This document shows, one piece after another, positions 7,619 to 16,914 of a stretch of 49,539 nt of DNA. The stretch is from CAKVOD01 sp964489405. Lineage in GTDB: Bacteria; Bacillota; Clostridia; Christensenellales; UBA1242. The position numbers were made by a program, and so were the translations under genes. Position 1 is the stretch's first letter; every line of letters starts with the position of its first letter. The stretch covers positions 1 through 49,539 of the forward strand of contig CAZAYL010000004.1 in the NCBI GenBank assembly GCA_964489405.1. The letters run 5' to 3'. Below the pieces are notes generated by a model that was not told where the DNA came from, made no database searches, and was given only the letters and a program-made list of their open reading frames with translations.

Positions 7619-9088
7619 TTAGAGCAAAATACAAATTATTCCACCTTTTCCTTCGTTGACGATTTTAGTCAATGTTTTGCGCATTTTGCGTTGCGCATCT
7701 ATTGGCATTCCCAAAAGTTTGTTCTTAATACCATCGCTGACGATATCACTAAGCGAACGTCCAAGAACATTTGTATCCCACAGTGCTTGCGGATTATTTT
7801 CAAATTCTTTTTGTAGATAATTTACAAAGTCAGTTGTTTGTGCTTCAGTGCCAACGAGTGGAGATAAGTCTGTTTCGATGTCAACTTTCATAATATGCAA
7901 ACTTGGGGCACTAGCGTGGAGCTTGACTCCGTATCGGTTGCCTTGCTTAACGACTGCGGGCTCGTCGAGAGTCATATCGGTTAGTTTGGGATTTACTACG
8001 CCATAGCCTGTTTCTTCGACTGACTGAAGAGCATCTTTTAGTTTATCGTACTCTATTTTTGCGTGGGCAAGATCTTTGATATTGCTAATCAATTCAAAAT
8101 CGTTTTGAATATTCATTCCACATTGCTCACTTAATACATTATAGAATATGTGTGGCTTTGGTGTAACAACAAAATCAACACGTCCCTCCCCCATTTTGAC
8201 AATGCTAGCGCTGAGTTGCTCAAATTCGTCGCTATTTTCAAATAATGGGTCTTGTGAAAAATCGCCAATTTTTTCAACATTTGCAATTTTATTTTTGAAT
8301 TCGTTGACTACATTTTCTATCAATGGGTGAGCAAATGGGAGTGCTTGCATCCATAGGGGCATTTTGATTTCGATTGCGACAAGCGGAAATTCTTCTAATA
8401 GATTTTCAAATATTGAATTGATATTATCGGAGTTTAAATTTGCAACATCCATTGGTATAACTTTGACATTATGTTTTTCGCTAATTTCGTTAGCAAGTGC
8501 CTTTGTTTCGGGCATTTGAGGATGCGCTGAATTGAGAATAACAACAAACGGCTTATTAATTGATTTTAATTCATTTATAACACGCTCTTCGCCTACAACA
8601 AAGGATTCGCGCGCAAGGTCACCAAAACTGCCATCGCTTGTCATCACAATGCCAACGGTTGAATGATCGTTGATTACCTTTTCTGTGCCAATTTCAGCAG
8701 AACGCTCAAGTGGCATTTCATCATCACTCCACGGAGTTTTGACGAGTCGCGGACGATCATTTTCTTCTGCACCTAACGCGCCAGAAACAAAATAACCCAC
8801 ACAATCAATCAAGCGAACGTTCATTTCAATATTGTCTACATTTATTTTGACTGCTTGTGATGGAACAAACTTTGGTTGGGTTGTCATTATCGTTTTGCCG
8901 TCCGCCGACTGCGGAAGTTCGTCGATAGTGCGATTTTTGAGATTTTTATCCTCTATATTTGGTATTACAAGTTTTTCCATAAAATTGGTGATAAATGTAG
9001 ATTTTCCAACACGGACGGGGCCTACTACCCCCAAGTAAATATCGCCACTAGTGCGTTTTGCAATGTCTTGGTAAATGGTATTTTCCAT
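7619..9088 (-). CDS. spoIVA: Stage IV sporulation protein A (spore coat ATPase)
   Basis: 489 residues, against about 492 in Bacillus subtilis. SpoIVA is an ATPase made in the mother cell that polymerises on the forespore surface as the base layer of the coat. The Walker A loop GPVRVGKST is at residues 23-31, followed by a TRAFAC-type GTPase-like domain (ATQPKF, DCVGYFVSGALG, STVGIVMTSDGS), a middle domain, and the well-conserved C-terminal tail ending near GKGGIICILL, which targets the protein to the forespore. The start has GGAGGGAG upstream and a sigma-E-like promoter. It follows plsY, the usual neighbour, but gpsA, normally between them, is missing. Confidence 0.97.
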   Translation of the reverse strand: MENTIYQDIAKRTSGDIYLGVVGPVRVGKSTFITNFMEKLVIPNIEDKNLKNRTIDELPQSADGKTIMTTQPKFVPSQAVKINVDNIEMNVRLIDCVGYFVSGALGAEENDRPRLVKTPWSDDEMPLERSAEIGTEKVINDHSTVGIVMTSDGSFGDLARESFVVGEERVINELKSINKPFVVILNSAHPQMPETKALANEISEKHNVKVIPMDVANLNSDNINSIFENLLEEFPLVAIEIKMPLWMQALPFAHPLIENVVNEFKNKIANVEKIGDFSQDPLFENSDEFEQLSASIVKMGEGRVDFVVTPKPHIFYNVLSEQCGMNIQNDFELISNIKDLAHAKIEYDKLKDALQSVEETGYGVVNPKLTDMTLDEPAVVKQGNRYGVKLHASAPSLHIMKVDIETDLSPLVGTEAQTTDFVNYLQKEFENNPQALWDTNVLGRSLSDIVSDGIKNKLLGMPIDAQRKMRKTLTKIVNEGKGGIICILL

Positions 9089-9110
9089 TTCTCCCTCCTA
9101 AATTTATAAC

Positions 9111-9138
9111 ATTATATGTGGAGAATTATGCCAATATT
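9111..9138 (-). promoter_or_regulatory. Candidate sigma-E promoter of spoIVA
   Basis: Minus-strand AATATT (9133-9138), 14 bases, CATATAAT (9111-9118). This fits the mother-cell sigma-E pattern (ATA-type -35, about 14 bases, CATACAAT-type -10) better than the vegetative pattern, and spoIVA is a sigma-E gene in Bacillus. Inference from sequence only. Confidence 0.6.
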
Positions 9139-9153
9139 ACAAAAACGCTGTAT

Positions 9154-9187
9154 AAAAAAGACAAACTGTTTTACTTTTAGTTTGTCT
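9154..9187 (-). terminator. Terminator overlapping the end of plsY
   Basis: AAGACAAACT and AGTTTGTCTT form a 10-base perfect stem followed on the minus strand by TTTTTT. The stop codon of plsY lies inside the stem, so the gene ends within its own terminator. Confidence 0.8.
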
Positions 9188-10004
9188 TATCGTTATTCTG
9201 ATTCATTTCTAAATTTTGTTCTTTTTGTATTGGTATGTCTTTATTATCAAGTTCGCAAATTTTATTTTGCAATTTTTTGATTGTTTTTTCTTGTTTATGC
9301 TTTTCTTTTTTTATTTTTTTGCGTTCTTTCTTTTCTTGCTTCAAGATTTTTTTCAGAGCTTTCTTTAGATTAGCTTTATTTTCTCTCCCGACGAGTAAAC
9401 GTTGGATATTGGCGCGGTGTGCAAACCATACAAGCGTAAACATCGCAAAAATCATCAATCTTATCGCAAGTGCGACGCCTGATGTTGCGTCGTTAGGGAT
9501 TCCATACACTTCGACAATTGCCATAGCTGTAACAAGAAGTAATGATGCAACTGAAACGTAATCAAAAAATAGGACGTACATAAAAGCACAAACAAAAACT
9601 ATTAGCATTATTAATGGGTCGGCGACTGCAAATACGCCTAATGTTGTTGCGACACCCTTGCCCCCTTTAAACTTATATATGACGGGAAACATATGTCCGA
9701 CAACAGTGGCAAGTCCGCAAGAATACAAACCTATTAACTGCCACGAATTACCCATTGTGTAGTAAAACGTCAAAAAACCCATCAAAGACGGAACAACTCC
9801 TTTGATAATGTCTAAAAATAAGGTCAAGAACCCTATTTTTGCACCATATGTGCGCAACATATTAGTTGACCCTGGATTTCCACTGCCAACCTTAGTTATG
9901 TCGCCGTGCTTATATTTGCTAATTATTCTCGCAAAACTTATATTACCTATAAAGTAAGATATAATTACTTCGATACCTAATATTAAGGCGAAATACCACT
10001 CCAT
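9177..10004 (-). CDS. plsY: Glycerol-3-phosphate acyltransferase PlsY with lysine-rich tail
   Basis: 275 residues; the first 190 are a standard five-helix PlsY, which transfers an acyl group from acyl-phosphate to glycerol 3-phosphate at the membrane. Motifs: SYFIGNISFARII, GSGNPGSTNMLRTYG and KFKGGKGVATTLG. The last 80 residues are an unusual charged tail (KKILKQEKKERKKIKKEKHK and more) likely to form a coiled coil or to contact nucleic acid or acidic lipids; normal PlsY stops near residue 200. A second plsY (30941-31618) lacks this tail. Position after der and before spoIVA is the usual one for plsY. Confidence 0.93.
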   Translation of the reverse strand: MEWYFALILGIEVIISYFIGNISFARIISKYKHGDITKVGSGNPGSTNMLRTYGAKIGFLTLFLDIIKGVVPSLMGFLTFYYTMGNSWQLIGLYSCGLATVVGHMFPVIYKFKGGKGVATTLGVFAVADPLIMLIVFVCAFMYVLFFDYVSVASLLLVTAMAIVEVYGIPNDATSGVALAIRLMIFAMFTLVWFAHRANIQRLLVGRENKANLKKALKKILKQEKKERKKIKKEKHKQEKTIKKLQNKICELDNKDIPIQKEQNLEMNQNNDKTN

Positions 10005-10149
10005 TTTTTACCCTCTAATATTGTTATTTATTATAATTTGCCATAAAGAAAGAGATATATTACAAATGACATTATTTAATTATGCTATAGTATTTAACTC
10101 AAACCTTCATTATATTAACGACCTTTGTTTACTATCAGCTTACATAAGT

Positions 10150-11472
10150 TCAGTCTTTAGTTTTTGAGCGTGTAACAAGAACTATAGGCGTTCCACTAAA
10201 ATCAACTGCACTACGCAATTGATTCTCAAGATATCTTTCATAACTATAGTGCATCAACGTGCTGTCATTTACAAACAAAACAAATGTTGGTGGGTTTGTT
10301 TGCGCTTGTGTCATATATTTTATTTTTAGTCGTCGCCCATTTTGAGATGGTGGCGGTGTTATTGTGGTAGCGTCCATCAAAATTTGGTTTAGCATACTTG
10401 TTTGTAATCGTTTTGACGCGTTTTCATAAACTTTGAGAACTGTAGGCATAATAGATGAGAGCCTTTGCCCTGTTTTTGCGGATAGAAAAAGCGGAACAAA
10501 ATATGACATAAATTTTAAATCTTCGTCAAGTTTTTGCTTATATCTACGACTTGTACTTTCATCTTTTTCGACCTTATCCCACTTATTGTATATGACAATT
10601 GATGGTTTCCCTTGCTCGTGAACAAGACCAGCAATTTTGACATCTTGTTCGGTTACCTCTTCGCTTGCGTCAAGGACAATTATACAAACGTCGGCGCGCT
10701 TGATTGCGTCAAGCGAACGAATAACACTATAATACTCGACGCTATCCATTTCAATTGAACTTTTGCGACGAATACCTGCTGTATCTATCAAAATATAATC
10801 TTTACCATCATAGCGGAAAGCACTATCGACACTATCGCGTGTTGTCCCCGCTTGATCAGCAACAACCATCCTATTGTCCCCAAGTAGTCGATTTGTTAAG
10901 CTAGATTTGCCAACATTGGGGCGCCCAACAATTGCAATTTTGAGCGGTTGCTCTTTTTCATTCTCGTCGTCAATAGGTGGAAAATCTTTGACAACAATGT
11001 CAAGCATATCTCCAATTCCACGTCCCTGTTCACCTGAAATTGCAAGAGGTACGCCAAGCCCTAATTCAAAAAAGTCATAAAGGTTGTCACATTTGTTATT
11101 GTCTACTTTATTTACTGCTAAAACTACAGGCTTTTTTGAACGGCGCAAAATTTCCGCAACTTCATAGTCGCCCTTGACGACGCCTTCTTTGCCGTCGACA
11201 AGAAATATAATAACATCTGCAATTTCAATGGCAAGCTTTGCTTGATATAAAATGTGTTGTTTCATCTCGTCTTGGCTCTTTAAATCAATGCCCCCTGTGT
11301 CAACAAGTGTAAATTTATAATTTAACCATTCAGCATCCATAATGACGCGGTCGCGAGTAACATTTGGTTCATCTTTTACGATGCTCACGCGTTTGCCAAT
11401 GAGTTTGTTGAATAGGGTGCTTTTGCCAACGTTTGGGCGCCCGACAATAGCGACTGTTGGATTTGTTTTCAT
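10150..11472 (-). CDS. der: Ribosome-associated GTPase Der (EngA)
   Basis: 440 residues with the two tandem G domains unique to Der: GRPNVGKSTLFN near residue 11 and GRPNVGKSSLTN near 183, each with DTGG/DTAG and NKxD motifs, then the C-terminal KH-like domain (RRLKIKYMTQAQTNPPTFVLF). Der is needed for 50S subunit maturation. The start has AAAGGAGAAGG upstream. It is followed by plsY and spoIVA, and preceded by a 16-base-pair inverted repeat that separates it from hemW. Confidence 0.97.
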   Translation of the reverse strand: MKTNPTVAIVGRPNVGKSTLFNKLIGKRVSIVKDEPNVTRDRVIMDAEWLNYKFTLVDTGGIDLKSQDEMKQHILYQAKLAIEIADVIIFLVDGKEGVVKGDYEVAEILRRSKKPVVLAVNKVDNNKCDNLYDFFELGLGVPLAISGEQGRGIGDMLDIVVKDFPPIDDENEKEQPLKIAIVGRPNVGKSSLTNRLLGDNRMVVADQAGTTRDSVDSAFRYDGKDYILIDTAGIRRKSSIEMDSVEYYSVIRSLDAIKRADVCIIVLDASEEVTEQDVKIAGLVHEQGKPSIVIYNKWDKVEKDESTSRRYKQKLDEDLKFMSYFVPLFLSAKTGQRLSSIMPTVLKVYENASKRLQTSMLNQILMDATTITPPPSQNGRRLKIKYMTQAQTNPPTFVLFVNDSTLMHYSYERYLENQLRSAVDFSGTPIVLVTRSKTKD

Positions 11473-11492
11473 TTCCTTCTCCTTTTTCTACG

Positions 11493-11534
11493 CTATATAT
11501 TGTGTATTCTAATTTTGTAATACACAATATATAG
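11493..11534. repeat. 16-bp perfect inverted repeat between hemW and der
   Basis: CTATATATTGTGTATT (11493-11508) pairs perfectly with AATACACAATATATAG (11519-11534) around a 10-base loop. It may end the hemW transcript, but there is no long T run after it on the minus strand, so an operator or RNA stability role for der is also possible. Confidence 0.6.
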
Positions 11535-11571
11535 TATATTAATATTTTTCATTTTCTTAATGATAGATAGA

Positions 11572-12672
11572 TTAAATCAATTTTTCGATAATAGAATTAC
11601 TGATATAAAATGCGGTTGGGGCAATTTTTAAAATGTTTCCATCTACAATTATTAGTTTTTCTTTCTGTAAATTTATAATTACTTTTTGTTTGTCATAAAA
11701 TAAATTTTCATTGAATTTTTGGTTGTATTTTTTAACATCAAGCCCTTGTTCTGTTCTCAATGCAAGCATAATCATTTCTTCTTTTTGCTCTTGTAGTGAT
11801 AGAATTTCTTCAAATGACTTTGTGGTTCCATTTAGATATTCATTTATATTGTTTGTGTTTGAAAATCGTATACCATTTTTATATGAATGAGCTGAAAGTC
11901 CAAACCCTAGATATTCGCCACACGTCCAATAATTTTGGTTGTGTTTGCACTCAAAATTTGGCTTTGCGAAGTTTGAAATCTCATACCTTGGAAGATTATT
12001 TTGGCATAGAACATCATAAACAAAATTATATTGTTCAACCACCGTGTCATCGTTGGGGAGTGCTGTTTTACCAGAATCGACCATTTTTGCTAGCAAAGTG
12101 TTTTGTTCTAAAATCAGCGAGTATGCTGAAATGTGTGGCGGGTTATACTTAAGAACGCTTGTAAGTGTATTTTCGACGTCTGCCATTGATTGATTTGGCA
12201 ACCCAATCATTATATCAAAATTGTAATTGTCAAAATTGTTTGATATTATTTTTGCGGATTTTTGGAAATCAGCGAATGTGTGTATTCTTCCTATTGATTT
12301 TAGTATTTCATTTGATGTTGTTTGAACTCCAAGACTTATGCGATTGATTTGAAATTCCTTGTAGTGTTTAATTTTATTCAACGTCAATGAATTTGGATTG
12401 GATTCAATTGTAATTTCAGCATTTTTGTCCACATTGAAATTTTGATAAATAGTTTTCATTATTTTGCCAATATGCGTGCAATCTATGCTACTAGGTGTTC
12501 CCCCGCCGATAAATATTGTGGAAATTTTGTCTGTTATGCGTGAAGTCTTTATTTCCTTGATGAGTTTGTCAAAATACATTTCAATGATTTGATTATTATA
12601 TTTCCCGCTACAAAAATCGCAATAATAACATTTGCTTTCACAAAATGGAATATGGACATATAGACTTGTCAA
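11572..12672 (-). CDS. hemW: Radical SAM heme chaperone HemW
   Basis: 366 residues. The radical SAM cluster motif is C11-x3-C15-x2-C18 with a further C21 (CESKCYYCDFC), followed by GGGTPS, the SAM-binding loop, and the HemN-type C-terminal domain. HemW-type proteins are heme chaperones rather than coproporphyrinogen oxidases; the usual HemW neighbour lepA lies directly upstream, which favours HemW. I use a TTG start at 12672 because GGAG sits seven bases before it and no ATG is nearby upstream. Confidence 0.9.
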   Translation of the reverse strand: MTSLYVHIPFCESKCYYCDFCSGKYNNQIIEMYFDKLIKEIKTSRITDKISTIFIGGGTPSSIDCTHIGKIMKTIYQNFNVDKNAEITIESNPNSLTLNKIKHYKEFQINRISLGVQTTSNEILKSIGRIHTFADFQKSAKIISNNFDNYNFDIMIGLPNQSMADVENTLTSVLKYNPPHISAYSLILEQNTLLAKMVDSGKTALPNDDTVVEQYNFVYDVLCQNNLPRYEISNFAKPNFECKHNQNYWTCGEYLGFGLSAHSYKNGIRFSNTNNINEYLNGTTKSFEEILSLQEQKEEMIMLALRTEQGLDVKKYNQKFNENLFYDKQKVIINLQKEKLIIVDGNILKIAPTAFYISNSIIEKLI

Positions 12673-12765
12673 TGCAATTCTCCTTTCCCTAAAAAATTAT
12701 TATAACAAATAGCCATTGTAAAATTACTTAAATTCTAAACCTACCTTTGCACATTCGGCTTAAAA

Positions 12766-14568
12766 TTAATCAGAATTTGTTTTTAATATTGATAAAAATG
12801 CTTCGCTTGGTAATTCAACTGACCCAATTTTGCGCATTTTCTTTTTACCTTCTTTTTGTTTTTCAAGTAATTTGCGCTTACGAGTTATGTCCCCACCATA
12901 ACATTTTGCTAGGACATCCTTGCGATATGCTTTGATTGTTTCGCGCGCAATGACTTTGTTGCCGATAACTGCTTGAACTGGAACTTCGAACATTTGGCGC
13001 GGAATAACCTCTTTGAGTTTTTCTGTTATTCCCCTACCACGCGAATATGCTTTGTCTTTGTGCACAATGATACTCAAAGCATCACATATTTCGCCATTTA
13101 GCATTATATCTAGTTTAACTAGGTCGCTTGGTTTGTATTCACTCATCTCATAATCTAGACTTCCGTACCCTTTAGATCGCGATTTAAGTTGGTCAAAAAA
13201 GTCGTAAATTATTTCATTGAGAGGCATTTCGTATGATAATTTAACTCTCTGCTTATCAATGTATTGCATATCCAAAAATGTGGCACGTTTTTCTTGGCAC
13301 AAATCCATTATTTGCCCGACATAATCAGGGGGAAGATATATGTGTAAACTAACAAAAGGCTCTTCGATGTGGTCAATTTCGACCGCTTTGGGGAGATTAG
13401 CTGGGTTTGAAATTTCAAGAACTTCGCCGTTTGTTTTATAAACCATATAATTTACACCTGGCGCTGTTGTAATGACGTCGATGTTAAATTCGCGCTCTAT
13501 ACGCTCTGTTATGACTTCCATATGCAATAGTCCAAGAAATCCACAACGGAAACCGAAACCAAGTGCTTGCGAAACTTCAGGAAGAACCTGTAAAGATGAA
13601 TCATTGAGTTTTAATTTCTCTAGTGCGTCTTTTAATTCCTCATATTTAGCACTGTCGACTGGGAAAATTCCACTAAACACTACGGGAACAACTTGCTTGT
13701 ATCCTGGAAGAGCTTGCACATTTGAGTTTGCTTCAGCAAATGTCCCCCCGACTTTTGCATCTGCAACTTCTTTGATGCTTGCGGAAATGTACCCAACATC
13801 ACCCGCTTGTAAAATATCAACTTTTTGAGGTCGTGGTGCAAATATGCCGACTTCGGTAACTTCAAATTCTTTGCTCGTTTGGATTAGCTTTATTTTTGAG
13901 CCTATCTTCACACTTCCGTCTACAACACGCACTAAACAAATCGCACCTTTGAAATTGTCATAATATGAATCAAAGATGAGTGCACGTAGCGGTGCATTTT
14001 CGTCCCCATTTGGCGCGGGGATATTATTGATGACTGCTTCAAGCACTTTATCAATATTTAACCCTGCCTTTGCTGAAATCAGTGGGGCATCTTTAGCGGG
14101 CAACCCTATTAATGTTTCAATTTCTTCAATTACTTTTGGCGGGTCGGCGCTTGGCAAATCAACTTTATTGATGACGGGGACAATTTCCAAATCATTTTCT
14201 AGCGCTAGATAAACATTGGCAAGTGTTTGCGCTTCAACACCCTGCGTCGCGTCGACAACAAGAATTGCCCCCTCACACGCGGTAAGTGAACGCGACACTT
14301 CATATGTAAAGTCGACGTGTCCTGGTGTATCAATTAGATTTAGAGTATATGTTTGTCCATTATAATCATAGCGCATACGCGTTGGAGTGAGCTTGATTGT
14401 GATGCCACGTTCGCGCTCTAATTCCATACTATCAAGCAGTTGTGCTTCCATATCGCGTTTTGCAACAGTGTTTGTGAGTTCTAGCATTCGGTCAGCAAGT
14501 GTTGATTTGCCGTGGTCGATGTGTGCAACTATACAAAAATTTCTTATATATTTTTGTCTATTTTCCAT
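12766..14568 (-). CDS. lepA: Elongation factor 4 (LepA)
   Basis: 600 residues. A translational GTPase with the P loop AHIDHGKST (residues 15-23), switch 2 DTPGHVDF, NKVDLP, then domains II, III, V and the LepA-specific C-terminal domain (VIARETIKAYRKDVLAKCYGGD and RKRKLLEKQKEGKK). LepA back-translocates or helps assemble ribosomes. The start at 14568 is fixed by GGAGATACA upstream and matches the family N-terminus; an upstream in-frame ATG at 14640 has no binding site. Likely co-transcribed with hemW, 93 bases downstream. Confidence 0.97.
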   Translation of the reverse strand: MENRQKYIRNFCIVAHIDHGKSTLADRMLELTNTVAKRDMEAQLLDSMELERERGITIKLTPTRMRYDYNGQTYTLNLIDTPGHVDFTYEVSRSLTACEGAILVVDATQGVEAQTLANVYLALENDLEIVPVINKVDLPSADPPKVIEEIETLIGLPAKDAPLISAKAGLNIDKVLEAVINNIPAPNGDENAPLRALIFDSYYDNFKGAICLVRVVDGSVKIGSKIKLIQTSKEFEVTEVGIFAPRPQKVDILQAGDVGYISASIKEVADAKVGGTFAEANSNVQALPGYKQVVPVVFSGIFPVDSAKYEELKDALEKLKLNDSSLQVLPEVSQALGFGFRCGFLGLLHMEVITERIEREFNIDVITTAPGVNYMVYKTNGEVLEISNPANLPKAVEIDHIEEPFVSLHIYLPPDYVGQIMDLCQEKRATFLDMQYIDKQRVKLSYEMPLNEIIYDFFDQLKSRSKGYGSLDYEMSEYKPSDLVKLDIMLNGEICDALSIIVHKDKAYSRGRGITEKLKEVIPRQMFEVPVQAVIGNKVIARETIKAYRKDVLAKCYGGDITRKRKLLEKQKEGKKKMRKIGSVELPSEAFLSILKTNSD

Positions 14569-14827
14569 TGTATCTCCATTGTTTAAATTATACATTTTTT
14601 TGGTAAATTCGTCAAGCAAAATGCTAGTTTTTTCACACAACTAGTATTGATTGTAGGATAAAATGTATATGTAACCCCCCAATTAACAACCATAAATACT
14701 TTGAAAGTAAATACTTTTTTTGTGGAAACTATATCGAACTGACGGCTAATTTTAGCTAAAATGCAACTATACCTATCAAATTGTGCAGGAAAACGACAAA
14801 AAAATGCAACTTTTTTGCATAAAATAG
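14569..14827. other. Intergenic region upstream of lepA, no gene
   Basis: A/T-rich with a short palindrome (TTTTAGCTAAAA, near 14747) and a run of six C. No convincing promoter with 16-18 base spacing was seen for lepA, and no small gene with a binding site. Confidence 0.4.
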
Positions 14828-14856
14828 TAGACAAAAGCATAATTATGTGCTATAAT
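14828..14856 (+). promoter_or_regulatory. Sigma-A promoter of the phosphodiesterase gene
   Basis: TAGACA (14828-14833), 17 bases, TATAAT (14851-14856). The leader to the ATG at 14968 is about 105 bases; no known riboswitch was recognised in it. Confidence 0.7.
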
Positions 14857-14967
14857 AAGTTATAAATTTTAACGTAACGCTTAATGCGAATTTATATACA
14901 AAAATCTTGGCTAAATTTTGTGCCAACACTGTATTCCCTTCTAGTCAAGGTTTTATAGGAGAATTTA

Positions 14968-15843
14968 ATGGATATTCAATTAGACGAACCATTTATTATA
15001 AAAAATTTTATTGCACACAAGGGACTTTATGACCACCAATCACCTGAAAATTCTATGTCTGCTTTCAAAAAGGCGATTGACAACAATTATATTATCGAAT
15101 GTGATGTTCGACTTATTTCTGATGGGACTGTAGTGGTTTTTCACGATGAGCAGTTATCTAGGATGACAAACCGCGATGGTTATGTCAAAAACTTAACAAA
15201 AGAAACTTTAGTTGACTATAAGTTACTTGACTCGGATGAGAGTATTCCTACTCTTGAACAAGTGCTTGAACTTGTCGATGGCAAGGTCGGAATTTTGATT
15301 GATCTCAAAGACACACAAATTAGAGTTGGTCAACTTGAAAAAGCTGTATGCAAACTAATACGCCATTACAAAGGAGATGTTGCTGTTCAGTCTTTTAATC
15401 CCCTTTCACTAGAGTGGTTTGCAAAACATTTGCCCAATGTTCTGCGCGGTCAAATCTCGTGCTTCTTCAAAGGTCGTGAGTATAAAGGTGTTTCATTTAT
15501 TAGAAAATGCTTGCTAAAACGTATGAAATTTAACAAGCGCTCGAAGCCAAATTTCATCTCTTATGATATAAATGATTTGCCAAATAGGTTTGTGAAAAAA
15601 TATAAAGGACTCCCTTTGATAGGTTGGACTGTAACATCACAAGAGCAGTATCGCAAAGCATTTAGTGATGTTGATAATATTATTTTTGAAGGGTTTGTTC
15701 CGAAAGTAGTTCCAATGAAATTGGACACGACTTTAGCCCCCATTGATGCTGATGGAATTAAAAATGGAGAAGATGAAATTGTTCAACCTGCATCAATAAT
15801 TGAATCAGTTGTTGATACAACAGAAAATGTTGCTAATTCATAA
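14968..15843 (+). CDS. Glycerophosphodiester phosphodiesterase
   Basis: 291 residues of the GDPD family, which splits glycerophosphodiesters to glycerol 3-phosphate and an alcohol. Catalytic and metal-binding features are seen: IAHKGLYDHQSPENS (the HR.../PENT region; His then Lys instead of the common Arg), ECDVRLISDGTVVVFHDEQL (E-x-D metal ligands and the catalytic HD), then the IDLKD strand. The C-terminus (VQSFNPLSLEWF, LIGWTV) is typical. There is no signal peptide, so it is probably cytoplasmic. A 40-residue acidic tail is extra. Single-gene operon with its own promoter and terminator. It may supply glycerol 3-phosphate for the two PlsY enzymes. Confidence 0.9.
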   Translation: MDIQLDEPFIIKNFIAHKGLYDHQSPENSMSAFKKAIDNNYIIECDVRLISDGTVVVFHDEQLSRMTNRDGYVKNLTKETLVDYKLLDSDESIPTLEQVLELVDGKVGILIDLKDTQIRVGQLEKAVCKLIRHYKGDVAVQSFNPLSLEWFAKHLPNVLRGQISCFFKGREYKGVSFIRKCLLKRMKFNKRSKPNFISYDINDLPNRFVKKYKGLPLIGWTVTSQEQYRKAFSDVDNIIFEGFVPKVVPMKLDTTLAPIDADGIKNGEDEIVQPASIIESVVDTTENVANS

Positions 15844-15887
15844 AAAAGTCATACGGACGCTTAAATAGCATACGTATGACTTTTTTA
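15842..15887 (+). terminator. Terminator of the phosphodiesterase gene
   Basis: AAAAAAGTCATACG at 15842-15855 pairs with CGTATGACTTTTTT at 15873-15886. Confidence 0.85.
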
Positions 15888-16011
15888 TAATGACAATAAA
15901 GATAGGAACGAACTAATATAAAATTTTAATCAATTGCATTGATTTTGAACTCATTACATTATTGCGTCTTAATTCCCTATGTTTATCACAACAATTTAAG
16001 TGTAAAATTAT

Positions 16012-16048
16012 AAAAAAAGGAATACAAGTATTCCTCGCATTCCTTTTT
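16012..16048 (-). terminator. Terminator of rplM-rpsI
   Basis: Minus-strand hairpin AAGGAATGCG...ATTCCTT followed by a run of T, beginning four bases after the rpsI stop. Confidence 0.8.
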
Positions 16049-16051
16049 GTA

Positions 16052-16471
16052 CTAACGTTTGCTAAATTGTGGCGCACGTCTTGCTTTGTGAAGTCCGTAT
16101 TTCTTTCTTTCTTTCATTCTTGAATCTCTTGTCAAGAACCCAGCTTTCTTGAGTTCAGGTTTAAGTGATTCATCAGCTTTCACGAGTGCTCTTGCAATCC
16201 CGTGGCGAACTGCCCCCGCTTGTCCTGAAACGCCGCCCCCAATAACATTTACAAAAATGTCATACTTTTCTTCAGTGTTAGTGAGTGCCAATGGTTGACG
16301 AACAATATACTTCATCGTATCCATTGGGAAATACTCGGAAATATCCTTTTTATTTATTGTAATTTTACCGCTTCCATTAGGCAAAATTCTAACGCGAGCG
16401 ACGGAACTCTTTCTTCTACCTGTTCCAAGAAATTGAATCTTCTTTGATTTCAAAACTGCTTTACCTGCCAT
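16052..16471 (-). CDS. rpsI: 30S ribosomal protein S9
   Basis: 139 residues. Core motifs GTGRRKSSVARVR, IVRQPL, GGGVSGQAGAVRHGIARAL and the basic C-terminal tail KKYGLHKARRAPQFSKR, whose last residues contact P-site tRNA. Overlaps the rplM stop by one base, giving the standard rplM-rpsI pair. Confidence 0.98.
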   Translation of the reverse strand: MAGKAVLKSKKIQFLGTGRRKSSVARVRILPNGSGKITINKKDISEYFPMDTMKYIVRQPLALTNTEEKYDIFVNVIGGGVSGQAGAVRHGIARALVKADESLKPELKKAGFLTRDSRMKERKKYGLHKARRAPQFSKR

Positions 16472-16914
16472 TATCTTTTGCCTCCTTTAATATTTAATGC
16501 GATTGGTTGTTGTGCTTGGTTGTCGTGTTCTGGACCAGCATACAATTTAAGGTGCTTAAGCATTTTTCTTCCAAGATTATTTTTAGGAAGCATCCCCTTA
16601 ACTGCTAATTCAACGGCGTATGTTGGCTTTTTAGCGATCAAATCTTTATAGGCTGTTTCTCTAAAACCTTTAGCATACCCAGTATGCTTTCTATAAAGTT
16701 TGTCTGTCATTTTCTTTCCTGTAACGCGAACCTTGTCGCAATTAACAACGATTACATAATCTCCGCAATCTACGTGTGGAGTATAAGTAGGTTTATTTTT
16801 TCCGCGCAAAACTGATGCAACCTCACTTGCTAGACGACCCAAAATCATATCTTCTGCGTCAACTACATACCATTTGCGTTCAACATTTTGCGGATTGGCC
16901 ATAAATGTTTTCAT
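16471..16914 (-). CDS. rplM: 50S ribosomal protein L13
   Basis: 147 residues. Typical MKTFMANP N-terminus, KWYVVDAEDMILGRLAS, the YRKHTGYAKG loop and ELAVKGMLPKNNLGR. First gene of the pair, read from the promoter at 17080-17108 through a leader of about 160 bases. GGAG lies nine bases before the ATG. Confidence 0.98.
   Translation of the reverse strand: MKTFMANPQNVERKWYVVDAEDMILGRLASEVASVLRGKNKPTYTPHVDCGDYVIVVNCDKVRVTGKKMTDKLYRKHTGYAKGFRETAYKDLIAKKPTYAVELAVKGMLPKNNLGRKMLKHLKLYAGPEHDNQAQQPIALNIKGGKR

Noticed and set aside
14569..14840. Minus-strand reading frames upstream of lepA
   Set aside because: No binding site, no family pattern, and the lepA start at 14568 is well fixed.
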